In this document: piece by piece, positions 5,283 through 5,825 of the stretch
How the letters are laid out: each line of letters opens with the position of its first letter
Position numbering within the stretch: position 1 is the first letter of the stretch
Program-made: the position numbers and the translations under genes
DNA from: an uncultured Bacillota bacterium
GTDB taxonomy: Bacteria > Bacillota > Clostridia > Peptostreptococcales > Anaerovoracaceae
DNA length: 5,825 nt
Reading direction: 5' to 3'
Assembly: GCA_902465215.1 (NCBI GenBank)
Contig: CABQMM010000091.1
Coordinates: forward strand, 1-5,825
The notes under the pieces: model-generated
What the model was told of the DNA's origin: nothing
The model's database searches: none
The model's input: only the letters and a program-made list of their open reading frames with translations

Positions 5283-5825
5283 CTATACTTTTTTCTTCGC
5301 ACTGCGCCGGCTTCTGTTTTTTTCGACACGCTCAATATGCGCCTGCTTGTTTACGCGCTTTCTGGTTTTCGGCTTCATCACCGAATAGCCGAATCTGCCG
5401 ATTGGATTTTTCTTCATGCCGAAATATTCACCGTGCACATAGGCAACCAGGCCCGCCGTAGCGAAATCAACCTTGCCTTTTTCGTCCACAAGTGACTCAT
5501 TGACATGCATATTGACGATTTCTGCAACGAACATATCGTGTGTCGGATATTCATGTACCTCTTTGACCTTGCACTCAAGGTTGACCGGAGCTTCAGCAAT
5601 CAGCGGGCAGTCCACCATTCCTGCCGGCTGTGCGGTCAGATTCATTTTTTCAAATTTATCGATTTCCCGACCGGACTTCACGCCGCAGAAATCCGCTGCG
5701 AAAGCCAGCGGCTCGTTCACAAGGTTAATCACGAACTCTCCGCTTTCCGAAATCAGCTTGTGCGAATGTCTGGACTTCCGCACAGAAATATAGGTAAGTG
5801 GCGGATTAGAATTAATGATTCCCGT
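5283..5825 (-). CDS. Flavin reductase-like FMN-binding protein, C-terminal part (5' end outside the window)
   Basis: The frame is open to the right edge, so the start lies beyond 5825; the GTG at 5783 is internal. The visible 180 residues match the flavin reductase-like (PF01613, flavoredoxin-type) split-barrel fold. They include SNPPLTYISVRKSRHSHKLI near the start (6-25), EFVINL (30-35), the family motif DFCGVKSGREIDKF (45-58), PLIAEAPVNLECKV (74-87) and HDMFVAEIV (96-104), and a C-terminal HGEYFGMKKNPIGRFGYSVM (131-150). Such proteins bind FMN non-covalently and act in electron transfer or supply reduced flavin in the cytoplasm of anaerobes. The last 30 residues are unusual: 14 are Lys or Arg, well beyond the normal end of the domain. 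The gene converges on the small plus-strand ORFs, and nothing ties it functionally to the exporter. Confidence 0.92.
   Translation of the reverse strand, partial: TGIINSNPPLTYISVRKSRHSHKLISESGEFVINLVNEPLAFAADFCGVKSGREIDKFEKMNLTAQPAGMVDCPLIAEAPVNLECKVKEVHEYPTHDMFVAEIVNMHVNESLVDEKGKVDFATAGLVAYVHGEYFGMKKNPIGRFGYSVMKPKTRKRVNKQAHIERVEKNRSRRSAKKKV

Noticed and set aside
1..5825. Mobile element, CRISPR array, tRNA or rRNA
   Set aside because: I saw no transposase, no regularly spaced repeats, no terminal inverted repeats, and no cloverleaf or rRNA-like sequence on either strand.

Overview
The window looks like chromosomal DNA from a low-to-moderate GC Gram-positive anaerobe, most likely of the Clostridia. 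Three things suggest this: strong AGGAGG-type ribosome binding sites, AT-rich intergenic DNA beside more balanced coding DNA, and a MacB-type exporter with no outer-membrane component nearby. The species cannot be named from the sequence.

Positions 17-4700 hold a compact four-gene minus-strand operon. In transcription order it encodes a MacB/LolD-type ABC ATPase (4700-3969), a secreted and membrane-anchored protein of about 610 residues with four tandem Ig-like/CARDB-like domains (3954-2122), a MacB-type permease with a large extracytoplasmic domain (2122-758), and an unrecognised soluble protein of 240 residues (739-17). Gaps are 14 nt, a 1-nt overlap (TAATG) and 18 nt, so the genes are probably co-transcribed. 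The ATPase and permease should form a type VII (MacB-like) transporter. The Ig-repeat protein sits where many Gram-positive MacB-type operons carry a HlyD-family adaptor and may be its extracellular partner. A perfect 10-bp hairpin covers the last codons of the fourth gene.

Positions 4701-4990 are a very AT-rich divergent intergenic region. It carries a plausible minus-strand promoter for the operon and, at its right end, a near-perfect Shine-Dalgarno sequence for a plus-strand 36-residue protein (4991-5101). That protein has a CxxC-x14-CxxC zinc-ribbon pattern resembling the Gin/CsfB anti-sigma-G family. A second tiny basic ORF of 28 codons (5103-5189) starts one base after its stop.

Positions 5283-5825 hold the C-terminal 180 residues of a minus-strand flavin reductase-like (FMN-binding) protein with an unusually basic tail. 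The gene runs off the right edge. A long stem-loop lies between it and the two small plus-strand ORFs, which converge on it.
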